A DNA stretch of 64,000 nucleotides. Origin: Melampsora larici-populina 98AG31 (taxonomy: Eukaryota > Basidiomycota > Pucciniomycetes > Pucciniales > Melampsoraceae). The position numbers were made by a program, and so were the translations under genes. The DNA lies in the NCBI RefSeq assembly GCF_000204055.1, contig NW_006768770.1:660195-724194 (forward strand), given 5' to 3'. The notes beneath the pieces were generated by a model, which was not told where the DNA came from, searched no databases, and was given only the letters and a program-made list of their open reading frames with translations. Positions 43,690 through 55,029 of this stretch are shown piece by piece (within the stretch, counting starts at the first letter, position 1; each line of letters opens with the position of its first letter).

Positions 43690-43870
43690 TGTTGATTCAC
43701 ATTAGTGCTGTGTGATGTAATGATCATGTGATTTTAAGTCACTTTTTCCGGATGTGATCCAACATCGCATGTGAGTTTGGATGGCAAGGGTTCATGTGAT
43801 TCAACTGTGCTGTGATTCCACATCACATGAATCCCTTGTGATGTATCTCTATGTGATGTAATGTCGCTGA
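43690..43870. repeat. Cluster of CATGTGAT/ATCACATG words
   Basis: Short words around ATCACAT and its complement recur about eight times. Two longer blocks form an inverted repeat with one unpaired base: aagggttcatgtgat (from about 43788) and atcacatgaatccctt (to about 43838). Confidence 0.5.
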
Positions 43871-45342
43871 GATCGAGATGCATCACTAGCCTCTGTGCCA
43901 CTCAAACCTTTGTATCGCTTGTTGCACATGTGATGTAAAGCATTCATGGCAACCACAACAAGCGATGCAATATGAAATTTCAAAATGTGATCTATTTGAC
44001 TGCAAAAAGATTTCAAGAATGAATGATCTGATGAAGTAATCAGATAAGAAAATTGTTTCACCCAAAAACATTGACCAACAACTGGATCAGATCAGAAAGC
44101 ACAAGCATGTCTATGGTAATGCCCATGGTATCTGTCACCCACATCATCAAAGAGAAAAAGATCGAACACAGGAGAATGTGGAATGAAAAGGCGTCGTAAA
44201 CAATATCAAAATCATCACAAGCACACTTGATCTTCTCCACTATACAAACAGTTAGGAATAAGAAACTGAAAGCATTCCAAATTAATTGTCCCAACTGTAG
44301 TTGTGGTTGAGCTTCCATCACGAGTAATTTACAGTGCAAGGCGTCCAGAATCACGTCGATGTCTTCCTTTGATAAAAATTTATTAGAAGCCAGGATAACA
44401 GAGGTCTGCTCAGCCTCAGTTCCAGCGCTTTCTTCTTCAGATTTTCTACAGGGTTTTTCTGGTGATGGATGGATCAGCTGGAAAGATAATATGTATATAC
44501 TTAATCACAAGGGTTTGAGAAATGGATGCATACCTGACCTGACTAGTGAATGGCTATCTTTCGAGACTGTAACTTCAACCACAGTCGGGTCCATCCCCTT
44601 TTCTGATTTCCATGAAAGAGTTGGAAGAATCAATATTTGTTTCTCATAATGGTCGAAGATGCTGAAAACTCACTGTCTTCATGATTATTTATTGCCATCA
44701 GAGGTGAAGGTTATTAGATGAATGAAGGTTATCAGATTGATTTTGTTTTTGTTTTGTAAAAGCGTCGATTTAAAAGCTGTTATGGGTGCTAGATATGTTC
44801 AAACACACTATGACTTCAAATACCGGCCCTTTTGAGGCTGGAAAGATACCCAAATGATTACTGAGCCTATTTGCATACTCATCAAGCTGAATCGATCGCA
44901 ATAAATATAGAATGAGCCTATTAAGACTCAACACTGTCTGAGTCTATGTTTTCAATCAAAAGATCGATCTCCTTAATGCTTTAGAGAAAGGTTGTCAGCT
45001 TGCTTGACAGAGAGCTCAGGCATCTGATACTTATTCTAACTCATTCCAAAGACACCGCTGGGCTATTTAGCTCATTTCCCTTGGTTATCTGATTTCAAAT
45101 TCTGGTTGATCGGGGTTTTCCCGTTGTTCTTCACTCACAGGGTTCGCAAGAGTAAAGCCCTTTGTTGGGTCTGAGCTATCGAGTCCGAATGGGGCTCAAC
45201 ATGAATTGGAATCACACATTTGTTGAGCCTGAGGAGGCGATACCAATCACCTAGGCTGATATCCTCAGGTATCACCCCTTGTTTCTACTCGAAAGGCAAA
45301 CAGCCAGCTCGGCCCATGTCCTGCTTCAGCTCCCAATATCAA

Positions 45343-45351
45343 GTATATATA
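45343..45351 (+). promoter_or_regulatory. TATA-like box of the alpha-kinase gene
   Basis: GTATATATA about 135 bp before the start codon at 45485. Confidence 0.4.
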
Positions 45352-45484
45352 GACAGCTGCCCAGATGTCAATTTATATCAAACCATCATTGGACTTCAAC
45401 CTTATACAATATATCGCAGCGACATAAGCCCATCCAAGTTAGATCTTGTTTATCAATCATCGTCAGTCCAGCAATCAGTATACC

Positions 45485-46963
45485 ATGTCGAATTCCTCAA
45501 AGAAAAATGCGCTTCAATGTGATTCATGCAAAATCGAGTACCCATACCTTGCAAGATCACCCACCTCTCTCAAGCCAATCCTTTGCAATCCTTGCAAGTG
45601 GAATCGGTCACATCCAGACTCCGTTGACACCCATGTACCCTGCAAGATGTGCAGCTGTCGGTTTTTGAAACTGCCGTCCAACGTTTGCGCTCGCTGCAAA
45701 AAGCGCTTGGCCTCTGTTGAAGCCAGTGAGACGGATGAAAGTGAGCATATTAGACCTTCCTAAGAAGTATCGCTGTCCATTGCGATATTGATTTTTCCAA
45801 CTTGACGATCTCATTCTCAGACGACGAACAGGAAGAATTGATACCTGAAAATGACTTAGGAACCTCATTTGATTTGACGAGCCAAGTTGATAGTCTAGCA
45901 GATTCACTCGACTCACTGTTAATACAAGGAGAATGTGAGTCCTCAGCGCAATCAACATTTTAATACTATCAATGAGGAAAACTGAATAGGTTTTTTCTGT
46001 CTTAACCTCATTTAGCAAGGAACGCAGATCTCTTGGTTGACAGTGAAAGTTTGAAGTCCAACAAAATTAAACTGGAAATCCTGCCTCCTAGAACGCCTGC
46101 CATATGCTGGAAAGATGGAGACTTACTGATGCTCATGTTCCAGAAAGGTCGAAAGAATCCAATTTTCCAGCCTTATCCAGTTAGATTCCGAGTGGAAGAC
46201 AACAACTTGATCGGTTGTGGTAGATTCATGAGGTGCTACAAGGCTGAAATCAAAATCAAGCACAAGGTCCATCAGGTTGTTGCAAAGAAATCGGATTCTA
46301 AAGATGCATCTTTGTTATATTACCTGGAACAGGCTGAACTATACTTACTTGCAAGCCATGCTGTACAGAACTTCAAGAACACCATTCTCGAAAGCAGGAA
46401 GTTTGGAAATTTAGAGAGAGAACTAGTGGCTCAATTGCGCGTGAGTCGTAGCAAATGCATGCATTCATTCCTAGAGTTTACTTCTCACACAATTTTTATG
46501 TGACAATACAGTTTGTAGATCACTTTGTCGTTCAATCTGGAAAGGAAGTGTGGTACTTTGAGGAGGAATTGATCGGGAAGTATGAGAAATATGTTGGAAA
46601 TGTGGATTTCACTGTGAAAGACTCAAGTAATGAACTTCATCTAATGCTCCATACACTGTCTCATTGGCATCTTCATCAACACAAAGGGCGTTCAATGCTG
46701 TGCGACTTTCAAGGGGTTGGTGCGACACTGACGGACCCAGTAATGATTGGTCTTGAGCAAGTGTCTCTGTTTCTCATCTGGAATCTTTCTAAAGCTAATC
46801 AATTGTTTTTGACAGCAAAACCTGGGGCAGTGGAAATACTAATTTTGACGGGCTCAGATCTTTCATCAAGATGCACAAATGTAGTCACTGGTGTGACAAG
46901 CTTGGTCTTTCCCCGCCTTCGATGTGGAAGGATGAACTCAAAAAGATGTGCAAAGAATCGTAG
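45485..46963 (+). CDS. Alpha-type (MHCK/eEF2K family) protein kinase with Cys-rich N terminus
   Basis: Exons 45485-45740, 45821-45934, 46016-46440, 46512-46768, 46816-46963; in phase, 399 residues. The first 75 residues carry four CxxC-type pairs (CDSC, CNPC, CKMC, CARC), a likely zinc-binding region. After an acidic linker comes an alpha-kinase fold: the nucleotide-binding segment VHQVVAKKSD, the FVDHFVVQSG..WYFEEELIGKY block, CDFQGVGATLTDP with the catalytic Asp, a Gly-rich WGSGN, and the C-terminal zinc ligands HKCSHWCDKLGL. These are Ser/Thr kinases unrelated in sequence to ordinary kinases. The donor of the last intron (GTTTCT, 46769; 47 bp) is weak; using the better GTGTCT at 46761 would truncate the protein before the zinc ligands. 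Substrate unknown. Confidence 0.8.
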
Positions 46964-47314
46964 GCTAGTTTGTTAAAATATTTGGGCTATAAGTTGATCT
47001 TGCAGTAATAACACATTTGACCATTCAACTTGGATTTCAATTCATATATAATGATCACTATAATTTTGTTCCCTCACACATTTGACATTCTTTGAAAGAC
47101 TTTGAGCACGGCTTGAACACAGCATATAAGTAATAGTACACACTAAAAAGGATATGAAACAGTTCCTTATCATCTTCACCAGACAAGTTATGACCAATTC
47201 ACGTAGGGGAGAATTATACGAGGAAAGGCGATTGTTGAGTCTACATCATTTGGGCTGAATTATTTGTCAGACTACTACTTTCATTGATTGTGTTGTTGGA
47301 ACATCTCGACAACC
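46964..47314. other. Convergent intergenic region
   Basis: Between the 3' ends of the alpha-kinase (plus) and SUN (minus) genes. Nothing recognised. Confidence 0.6.
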
Positions 47315-48340
47315 TCAAACCTCTTTTCCGTGAACCCTGACCCGGTATAAACATGTGTATTCGGCGTTCCCATGATTGGATAATATTTTCAAAAGGACCT
47401 TTCGGTAAGCTGGCCAGGAAATACCTTCTTTGGCCTCAAATGTTTGTATAGTTGAAGAGCTAGTGATCTCGTAGACCCCTTGGATAAGCAATAGGCCGGC
47501 ATTATCTTGTTCCTCTTCTGGTAACCCCCAAAGGGCAAACTCCTTTGGCGCCGAGGTTATGTCTTTCTGCGCCATTTTTGCACCAATATGCTCGATTGTG
47601 ATTGCTTCGACTACAATTTGATGACTCAAGCCAATTCCAATCTGACCAACCACGCCAGGAAATGCCCAGCAGGCACCAATCGATGCGTCACCACGTAGTG
47701 CCATCTCAGGCCCAACTGAATTTGAGGCTGCTTTGGAGAAGCCAGCCCAAACCCTAATTGTATCGGGCTTCACAGAGCTTGATGTTAGATTCGAGATAAT
47801 ATAACCTCCGGTTTTCCACAAGGCGAAATCGCGGCGCCAGTTTCTGTCCTTCGTCCATTGTTTCATGCATTCTTCCGCCATGAACTTCACATCCTTGGCG
47901 GTTTTGATGAAGCTTGCGATGTCTCCCTGCCCCCATCTCGCGTGATAGTGGTTGGTATCCATTTCACCTTGCCAGACAAGGTCATCCTCCGCAAACGTGT
48001 TAAGTATAAGCATCTTATAGCTCTGTTCAACCCATTGAACCCGGCTCTCTATGACATCCGATCTTTGATCGATCTGTTGCAACTGAACAAAACTTTCTGT
48101 CGATAGGTTGATGTCAGCATGGTCCTAGTATCCATTGAAGACATTGACTAAGCAGTTTACACACTCAATGCTACTGCAAGGGCTGCAACAGCTACGATAG
48201 TGGCTGTGTGCTTCGTAAGATGGTATATCGCGCGTCGGACTGCCAGACCCACTCGCCGGCCAAAGCTGCTTTGGTTGTTCATGCGATAGTTGTCGAATTG
48301 GGTGCCAAAGGCGTTTCGGACTTGAAGACAAGCTGGGGGA
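47315..48340 (-). CDS. SUN-domain (Sad1/UNC-84) nuclear-envelope protein
   Basis: The main exon (complement 47315-48124) encodes a complete SUN domain: DFALWKTGGYII, a segment through GACWAFPGVVGQIGIGL, IEHIG, SAPKEFALWGLP, and the terminal YTCLYRVRVHG. SUN proteins span the inner nuclear membrane and bind KASH partners. Upstream, after a presumed short intron (48125-48162, only 38 bp, GTGTAA..CTAG), a frame in the same phase encodes RRVGLAVRRAIYHL followed by a hydrophobic stretch rich in Ala/Val, a fitting transmembrane helix. The 5' end is unresolved: a minus ORF at about 48470-48620 (..RRVKENPETRDATP..) with a GTGAGT donor could be exon 1, but its phase does not fit the simplest join. The SUN domain ends the protein, as usual. 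Confidence 0.8.
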
Positions 48341-48909
48341 GCTTCTATGACGATGTGAAAAGATCGATGAGTGCTTAATCATTTGATTTTCATGTGTTGT
48401 TTGTAGTGATTGGAATGCTTACGCTTGACTTTGAAAGGTTATCAAAGCGAACTCACTCCTGGAGGTCTCCCGTGTTCAAAGTGAGTGTTGGTGTGAATTG
48501 CTTCAAATCGATTACGCGTAGGGGTTGCGTCTCGGGTTTCGGGGTTTTCCTTCACCCTTCTTTCATCGATCCTATCAAATGAATACAAACATATACAAAC
48601 AGTAAGAGACACCTCCTTGTTACAAACCAAACCCAACAAACTGGGACGCGGAAATCAGAAGAAACAATGCCAGCAATAAGATTGATACTCCAGGGTAAAC
48701 AGAGCAAAGTGAACCCAAGCATGATGCATACCACGACATGGTCATCAAAGTTGCAAAACATCATTCTCCCGACAAAGACCCATCATCGGTAGAACTTGGA
48801 TAATAAAAGATATTCCTTGCAGCAAACATGATAACAAACAAGACTTGAGAGATGAGTAACTTAAAAACCAAAAACAAATTGTTAGAACCCTTGTAGAGTC
48901 CAATCACTC

Positions 48910-49080
48910 TTCAATGAGAACTCTGTTGTCGTGGCGACTTTGTGTAGCTATGGGTTGAATGGATGTTTGGCAAATAATGAGATAAGAAACAACAGAACAA
49001 TCGGATGAGAAAAATTTTGGCAAAAGAGAAAGTGGAGAAGAAACTAGACAGACAACTATATAAACCACATTTTAAAGAGC
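48910..49080. repeat. Dispersed repeat, copy 1
   Basis: Shares with 61185-61350 the order aactctgt, cgtg/cgtgatgg, gactttgt/gactttct, ggatgt, and aataatgagataagaaac / ataataagacgaatgataag, with many substitutions. Confidence 0.5.
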
Positions 49081-49261
49081 CATGCATGATGTACAATCTT
49101 CATTAAACTAGATCAATCATGAAACCTACGAGCTTTTACTTGACCATTGTGACTGGCATGTCAGGTAGTAATTTTTTTCATATCTCAGACATGCAACGTC
49201 TCACTCAAACTCAGTGTTTCCCGAGTTGACTGAGTCCAAGTTTGACAAATGATGGCCCCGG

Positions 49262-49278
49262 TTGTCGACAACCGTGAC
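49262..49278 (+). promoter_or_regulatory. Recurrent motif TTGTCGACAACCGTGAC, copy 1
   Basis: A 17-bp motif built on the palindrome GGTTGTCGACAACC. It also occurs at 53449, 57096 (variant) and 63128 (one change). Copy 1 lies upstream of the minus-strand SUN gene. Regulatory role is inference. Confidence 0.35.
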
Positions 49279-49673
49279 CATCCAATTCCGTCGGAAGTCC
49301 AAATAGGTCCAAATGCTAGCTCCTTGAGGAAGATTTCACAAGTGTAGGGTCACACATGTAGCCAAGATTGTGGCTTAGGCTCTAATGATGCACATGGTCG
49401 AGCATAAGTGGTATAATGATCTTCGGCGTATCATGAAAGATGATGCATCTGGGTCTTTAGTCACGCAACACAGATATGAGATAAAAGCGCAAACGCAAAA
49501 AAGGATCAACTACAATCCAATACATCATTTTTACTGAATAGATTAGTTTCAAGATCGCTTGGCACAAAGTGTGGTAAAGATGATTACAAGATCTTAGAAA
49601 TTGAAGATCGGATACATCTTTCAACAAGAGTACCACAAGAATCGAGGATGAAATGAAGAAATGAAATTACATA

Positions 49674-52600
49674 TCAAATGTATGTTCCGGTGTTTACTTT
49701 GTAGTTTCTACACTTGGGAATATGAATTTCCGTCATTTTACGTGAGATACAGTAGTCTGCGAAATCGAGGAAGAGAGCCTTGGCCAGATGGTATCGGTTC
49801 AATTCTTGCGGTACCCACTTGTCCGTCGCTTGAGTGATAGATTCCAAAAAACTGACTATGTATGATTGAGTCCTCCTCCACATTGGCTCGGAGATTGATT
49901 GATCACATTGGGCAAGGTGGCTTGTCACTAGTAGCAAATTTATGGCGCGTAAAGGACTATATACTCGAATATCCGTAGGGTAGATCATCAACCCCTTGAC
50001 ACCACAACAGAGAAAGGCGACTAGGGCTGGTATGTTAGTATACTCTACTTTGATTTCACTGTAAGCTTCTTGAAGCCGTTCCAAGCCTACAGTCAACCTG
50101 ACTACTTCTTCGGCAGATTGTTGTCTTCCCATGAGAAGGTTTTGGGTTGCTTCGATGTCAGTCTTCAGAGAAGTAGATGCCCATATACTGGCAAATGTCT
50201 CCACCATTGTGTAGATAGTCGCAATTAGTTTGTCAAGATCTTCAATGCACCCGTCAACAGCTGCTTCACTACGCTTCGCCCCGAGTTTGGCCCAACGGAG
50301 GGAGGAAAGCGTTTTGTAGTGTTGCCAGCACGAAAGCGCGGTACGAGCTCCATGGGATATCGGTGAGACGTCGGGAATCTTGGATGAGTGATGTGGCTGT
50401 TCGGCATCCAAGCCAATTAAGACAAGCGCCGCCAATACATAGTGCATTCCACGTTCAACAAGAGTGGCACTAGGCACACGAAAATTCTTGAGTGTATTCC
50501 AAAGAAAGCGCTCGTGTCTAGAGCTCGACTCCGGAGGTTCGGAATTCGCAATGGCGTCAAAATTGAAGACTTCGGGCTTATACCAGATCGTTTCCAGACC
50601 TGGAGTGAAAAGCTCTCGATCTAAAGTATCATACGGGTAGTTAGTATTGAAATATGGTAGGTGTTTCGCGGAAAGGACCCACTTTCTGGTTTTTCACACC
50701 ATGACCGGATACCAGGTTGGCCCAAGCTGCTGAAAGTAACAGGCCGTGACAGCGATTCGTTAGGATTGAATTCAGTACATGATCCTCGGATCAAGGTCTC
50801 TAATAAAACTCGTGTTGCCCTATGGATTTCGGGGAGTTCAGTGGACTGAGGGTTATTCTTTTCGACTGATATGCTCTTGTATATGTCAATTTTCTTCACC
50901 CAAAAAGGGCTGGTAGCGATTGGTTGCGGTTGCGAGGAGGCTATCAATTGGTTGGATGATATTTCCTGGACGGCGGATGAAGAAGAAGAGTTGCCTAACG
51001 CTTGCAGGCTTTCGCGGGAAAGGTTGGATGGGGTAGGTTCTTTTGACTGATCAAATGTGGGAGAAGCATTGCCAGTGGTTGTGACCGGTGGTGAAGAATC
51101 TGTGGCAGTTGATTTGCATATCAAAGAAGGAAATATGAGTTATGAGGTATTGGCATCCTCCATGAAAATCAGGAAAATATGACATCACCTGATACTATCG
51201 AGTTTATTCATGAAAGATGGGTTCTTTGACCCTTCGATCAAAAGTTGTGGACTGGAAGCTTCATCTTGAGATGTGGGTGCGGTTTCTGACGTCTTAGTTG
51301 GCGATGATGTCAATTCAATGGGGGGTTCATCTCGAGATCTGGTGGTGTTGCGGTCTTTTGGAGTTTCTGATTGGGACCCAAGTAGAGATGGCGTCTCTCG
51401 CAGGGTGGATTCTGTGACTACGTTCGGTGGCGATGATGTAGATCCAATGGGGGGTTCGACTCGAGATTTGGGTATGTTGACGCCTTGTGAAGAGTCTGAG
51501 GTAGTTGATTGACCTTTCGAAGAAAGCCATGTTAGCTCTGTGAGTATGGCATCCTTCAACAAAACGAAGAAAACATACCATTATCTGATACAATTGTTCG
51601 AAGTGAGGATGAGGTCGCAAGATTGTCCGGCTGAAGCAAAGCACTGGTGAGACAATCACGTAACTCTACCAGTTTACCTGACACCACACCCTCGCATGTG
51701 TCGTCCCAGCCAGTATACTCGCGTGCGTCGAGAATCCAGTCCACGATGCCAAGTACCCCGTATTTGCCACGTCGTAAGTCGCCCCGACTCAGTATATCCG
51801 CCCCCACGACGTTCAGAAACTCGCTATCAATTTTCTCCCATAATTCTCCTACCTCGTAATCATCAGGGCTGGGAAAGTGACATGGGAATCGTATCCGCGT
51901 AGCTATGTAGTCTGAGGGGATACCAACGGCAATGGACGAGGGAAGAGGATCGAGGCGAAAGATTTCCTGAATGACTTCATCCATGTCGCTTGGGATCGGT
52001 CGCGTGCGGGATTGAGGAGGATTCTCGTCTGGTTCTGGCGTGTGGGAGTGTGAAGAAGACACAGATGGGTCTCCAGATGGTTTCTTCCCTTTGTTCCGTC
52101 TGTCAAAGCGAAGGCGGGTTTGGGAAGCCATATTTGAAGCCTTGGTAGTAACGGCAGAGAGACGCGAGGAGCGGCGCGGCAGTTTAACAGTTTGTTCCTC
52201 CTGTTCGGGGGTCCTCGAGCGCTTTCCATTGTGATTGATGGAGTGATCGCTATCGCTAGTGGGTCCGGTGGCGGCAGCCGCGCCATCGATGGATCCTGGG
52301 GGTTCCTTGAGCGAGGAAGTTGGGTTCGAAGGGGGAGCGTGAAGAAGTTCCGGCGATAGCATCCCCTTCTGGATTCCTGTTCACAAACATGAGTAGTAAG
52401 TATCACAATGGTTACTGTAGGCCGATTGGGCGATCAAAAGCGATTAAACGTACCCTGATACTCCACTTCGACAATCCTCCAAACAATTCTCAAGGCTACA
52501 TTCAATTCGTGGGTCATGTCCATGAGCTGGAGCCACTCTTCCACCATTTCCCCGATCAGATCTAGGTCGCGTGAATATGATCGGAGTCGAAGGGGCAGAT

Positions 52601-52830
52601 CATCGGAAGCGTCCTTCGTCATGCTGGTGATGCGGTGCGATATTTCGTTGACGGTAATCAAATTTGATGGACAGGTGTTGGTAAGAGTGGATATGGAGCG
52701 ATGGAGGATGAAAACTGGGAAGTAAAGATCATGTGAGCAACGGAATTGATAAAATGAGAGAGTAATTGGGAAAGTTGAAAAGTGCGATCTTCGAGTTTGA
52801 GGGAAAAACCAGCAATGCGACGCATTGTAC
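49674..52830 (-). CDS. Unknown Ser/Pro-rich multi-exon protein
   Basis: Exons I can connect in phase (complement): 52454-52714, 51579-52376, 51196-51495, 50683-51099, 49674-50620; the 5' exon(s), probably ending near 52830, are unresolved. The first part is helical (SMTKDASDDLPLRLRSYSR.. then DLIGEMVEEWLQLMDM). The second exon has a basic, nuclear-looking stretch (GKRSRTPEQEEQ, RRSSRLS) and a compact region around IVDWILDAREYTGWDD. Exons 3 and 4 are Ser/Pro-rich with an internal repeat. The last exon, about 315 residues, is helical and probably globular (HYVLAALVLIGLDAEQ..). No known domain was recognised. The gene shows an internal exon-intron duplication. Confidence 0.6.
51100..51578 (-). 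repeat. Duplicated intron plus exon start inside the unknown gene
   Basis: The introns at 51496-51578 and 51100-51195 and the exon starts that follow them are related. Each intron contains ggatgcc(a)..t..ctca text. The first exon after them reads DSSQGV and the second DSSPPV, both preceded in the DNA by a KSTAT/QSTTS-like frame. One exon-intron unit of about 395 bp has been tandemly duplicated. Confidence 0.6.
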
Positions 52831-53574
52831 GAGACTAGTTGTGAGAGAGGAAGGAATGGCAGGAGGCCAATGATGAGGAGAGTACACTCACCCAAAGGGT
52901 CTTCTCGAAAGCGCCTAGGAAATGCCTAGAATTGGAGAAGCTTCCAAAAAAGTGAGTTAGCGATAAACCATTAGTAATCAATCCAGATGAACAGCAAATG
53001 ATAGAAGTGTAACTCACAAGAGAAGTAGTAGCGTCTCAGAGTTGTTCAAGAAGTTGAGATATTCAACAAGCACAATAGCAAAGAACGCGAGTGATTGATC
53101 GAGACAAAGCAAAGGAATGCGTATTAGACGGAGGAATTGGAATCGGCTGCAAATGATAATTGAGCAAGGTGGAGAAGAGGATTTGGGCGGTTGATTGAGG
53201 AAGGGATTGAAATAGTAAAAGTGGCGGTACAGGCAATGGGAGATGAGGACAGGAAACTGAATGAGCAAGGCTGAGTAGCTGAGGAAATATTACTGTGAGC
53301 CTCCCAAGGTTGGTGAAAGAGTAGCGTGAGAAGAAGTTAGAAGGATGAGGAAGGATGAAAATGATCGGCTCTGAGTCTGATGTTGAAGTGATCTCGAACA
53401 GTAAACCGCAGTGATATGTAAACAAATCACGTGAAGCAGTGGTTGCGATTGTCGACAACCGTGACGTCCCCGACGGTTCACACGGATGTCGCTGTCGGTG
53501 CTTCATGATATCTGAACACCATGTGACACCTCTCAACTGGAAGATCACGGACTAGCACGGACTCACCTTAATTC
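52831..53574. other. Intergenic region, no supported gene
   Basis: Upstream side of the unknown gene. Minus-strand ORFs here lack family features. The recurrent motif lies at 53449-53465. Confidence 0.45.
53449..53465 (+). promoter_or_regulatory. Recurrent motif TTGTCGACAACCGTGAC, copy 2
   Basis: Same 17 bases as copy 1. It lies about 600-730 bp upstream of the exons of the minus-strand unknown gene and is followed by GTCCCCGACGG. Confidence 0.35.
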
Positions 53575-54780
53575 ATGGTCATTCGAAAAGGCGCTAAGAA
53601 CATCTACCGATTTCCTCGAAAAGGCAAACTTTTCGTCGCAAACGTGTTCGAATCTATTTCCGAAGCGAAACCTTCAAATTCTAACATTGATTGGCACATC
53701 ATACTAGGCCATCCGTCGGATGTTTGCCTCAATATGTCTCTTGAGATGAATAACATCAAGCACACAAATTTCAATTCAATGTAGAAGTGTGAATTCTTTC
53801 TTGAACCGCCATTTCATATTCAAACCCTTTACCGAAGTCGAGTAAGCCATTCGAGCGACTCCACTTTGATGTCCTACAAATATCTGTACCGCGCAAGTCA
53901 CGTAAAAACCACATTACAGTTATCATTGATGATTTCTCTGGCTTCCTACCAAAACGCTGAAATCCAAATCGCCGATAAATGTCTCAAAGTCAGCAAAAGT
54001 AACCATCGAGCCAATTCGAGATCTTCTTAAAATTCTTCCTTTCGGTATCAAAACGTACGTCAAGGTACATCTCATGGAGAAATTTAACAGCCGGGATTCC
54101 GCTTCACTCTTGGTCGTGAACCGTATTCCTAATGCTGGTTTTTTTTTTGATAGACAATCACGTAGCATCGTCATAACTCGCGAACATTACCGAAAGAATT
54201 TGTACCTCTCGACTGCTGTTCTTCCTCCACCATCCAAGCCAAAATCTAGATCAATTAGGAGGATTTCCAAGCGTGCTCATCGGACCCTGTTAATAATCTT
54301 AACAACTCTGGAGATGACCCGGAGCAGGTGTTAAATGAAGACCGCAGCTCAAAGCAACTACCCAAAGGATATACCATGGCTACGGTACCTTCAGTGGCGT
54401 CGAAGGATATCAACTCTAACCAGAAGGATATACCATGGCTACGGTGCCTTCAGTAGCGTCGAAGGATATCAACTCTAACCAGAGGAGATGAGAAAGCATA
54501 TGAATCTTGACATCAAAAATCTACTGGAATGCTAACTCATCTCTCATTATGTTCACGCCCTTATAGCACCTCTACAACAAATCCCCTATCACAATTTTCT
54601 CCAAATCCGAATCTATCAATTTATCCCACCGGTCCGCTATTTGAAATGTTCTGCGCTATTCAAATGGAGCCAGAACACTGAGATTACATTATGAAAAATC
54701 AATGACGGAAGACAACGCAATCACTGGTTGGGCCGATACGTCTCAAAACACCTTTTCTTACACTCTCACCGCGATACTTA
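53575..54780 (+). pseudogene. Ty1/copia relic 1 (integrase and flanks)
   Basis: Degenerate plus-strand pieces in copia order: a GAG-pre-integrase-like segment (WHIILGHPSDVCLNMSL), an integrase start in another frame (LHFDVLQ.., HITVIIDDFSGF), a Pro/Ser-rich linker, and a trace of the RNase-H end at about 54640-54760. Several frameshifts and stops; the reverse-transcriptase core is missing. Confidence 0.7.
54365..54482 (+). repeat. 59-bp tandem duplication within the copia relic
   Basis: Units 54365-54423 and 54424-54482 differ at about two positions. The encoded text (KGYTMATVPSVASKDINSN) matches a block in relic 2 (KGYAMAPVTSAAPKDISSK). Confidence 0.85.
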
Positions 54781-55029
54781 TGAGTGTAGATTTTTATCAA
54801 GGTACTCGTGATTTCTTATATTATATTTATCATGTTTGTTTTCTCCTGTTATACTTCTACTAGCATTCTTGATAAAGTTGTGCTTTGAAATAAAATACTT
54901 TGTGATAATTTTTTGCTGCAACAAAGGTTGACCTAAATTCACTACAACATGCGACGACAGGTAGATAAACCCTCTTGAGTTGAAGCCTTCCCACTTGTTC
55001 ATGCAGGTAGAATTTCTTTTGGTAATGTT

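Larger units (their letters stand above)
42204..45484. other. Gene-poor stretch, no supported gene
   Basis: 3.3 kb, mostly A/T-rich. It contains a 15-bp hairpin (42948-42984) and a CACATCACA-rich zone (43690-43870). Facing ORFs at 44058-44354 (minus) and 44359-44649 (plus) have no family I recognise and no clear exon partners. The last 250 bp are the upstream region of the alpha-kinase gene. Confidence 0.5.
48645..49673. other. Intergenic region upstream of the SUN gene
   Basis: No gene seen. It contains a segment (about 48910-49080) that recurs at about 61185-61350, and the palindromic motif at 49262-49278. Confidence 0.5.

Noticed and set aside
44058..44649. Facing ORFs of 98 (minus) and 96 (plus) codons
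   Set aside because: The minus one is very hydrophobic, but neither has splice partners or family motifs; either could be a transposon remnant.
51273..51512. Plus-strand ORF of 79 codons
   Set aside because: Antisense to the phase-consistent Ser/Pro-rich exon of the minus-strand gene.
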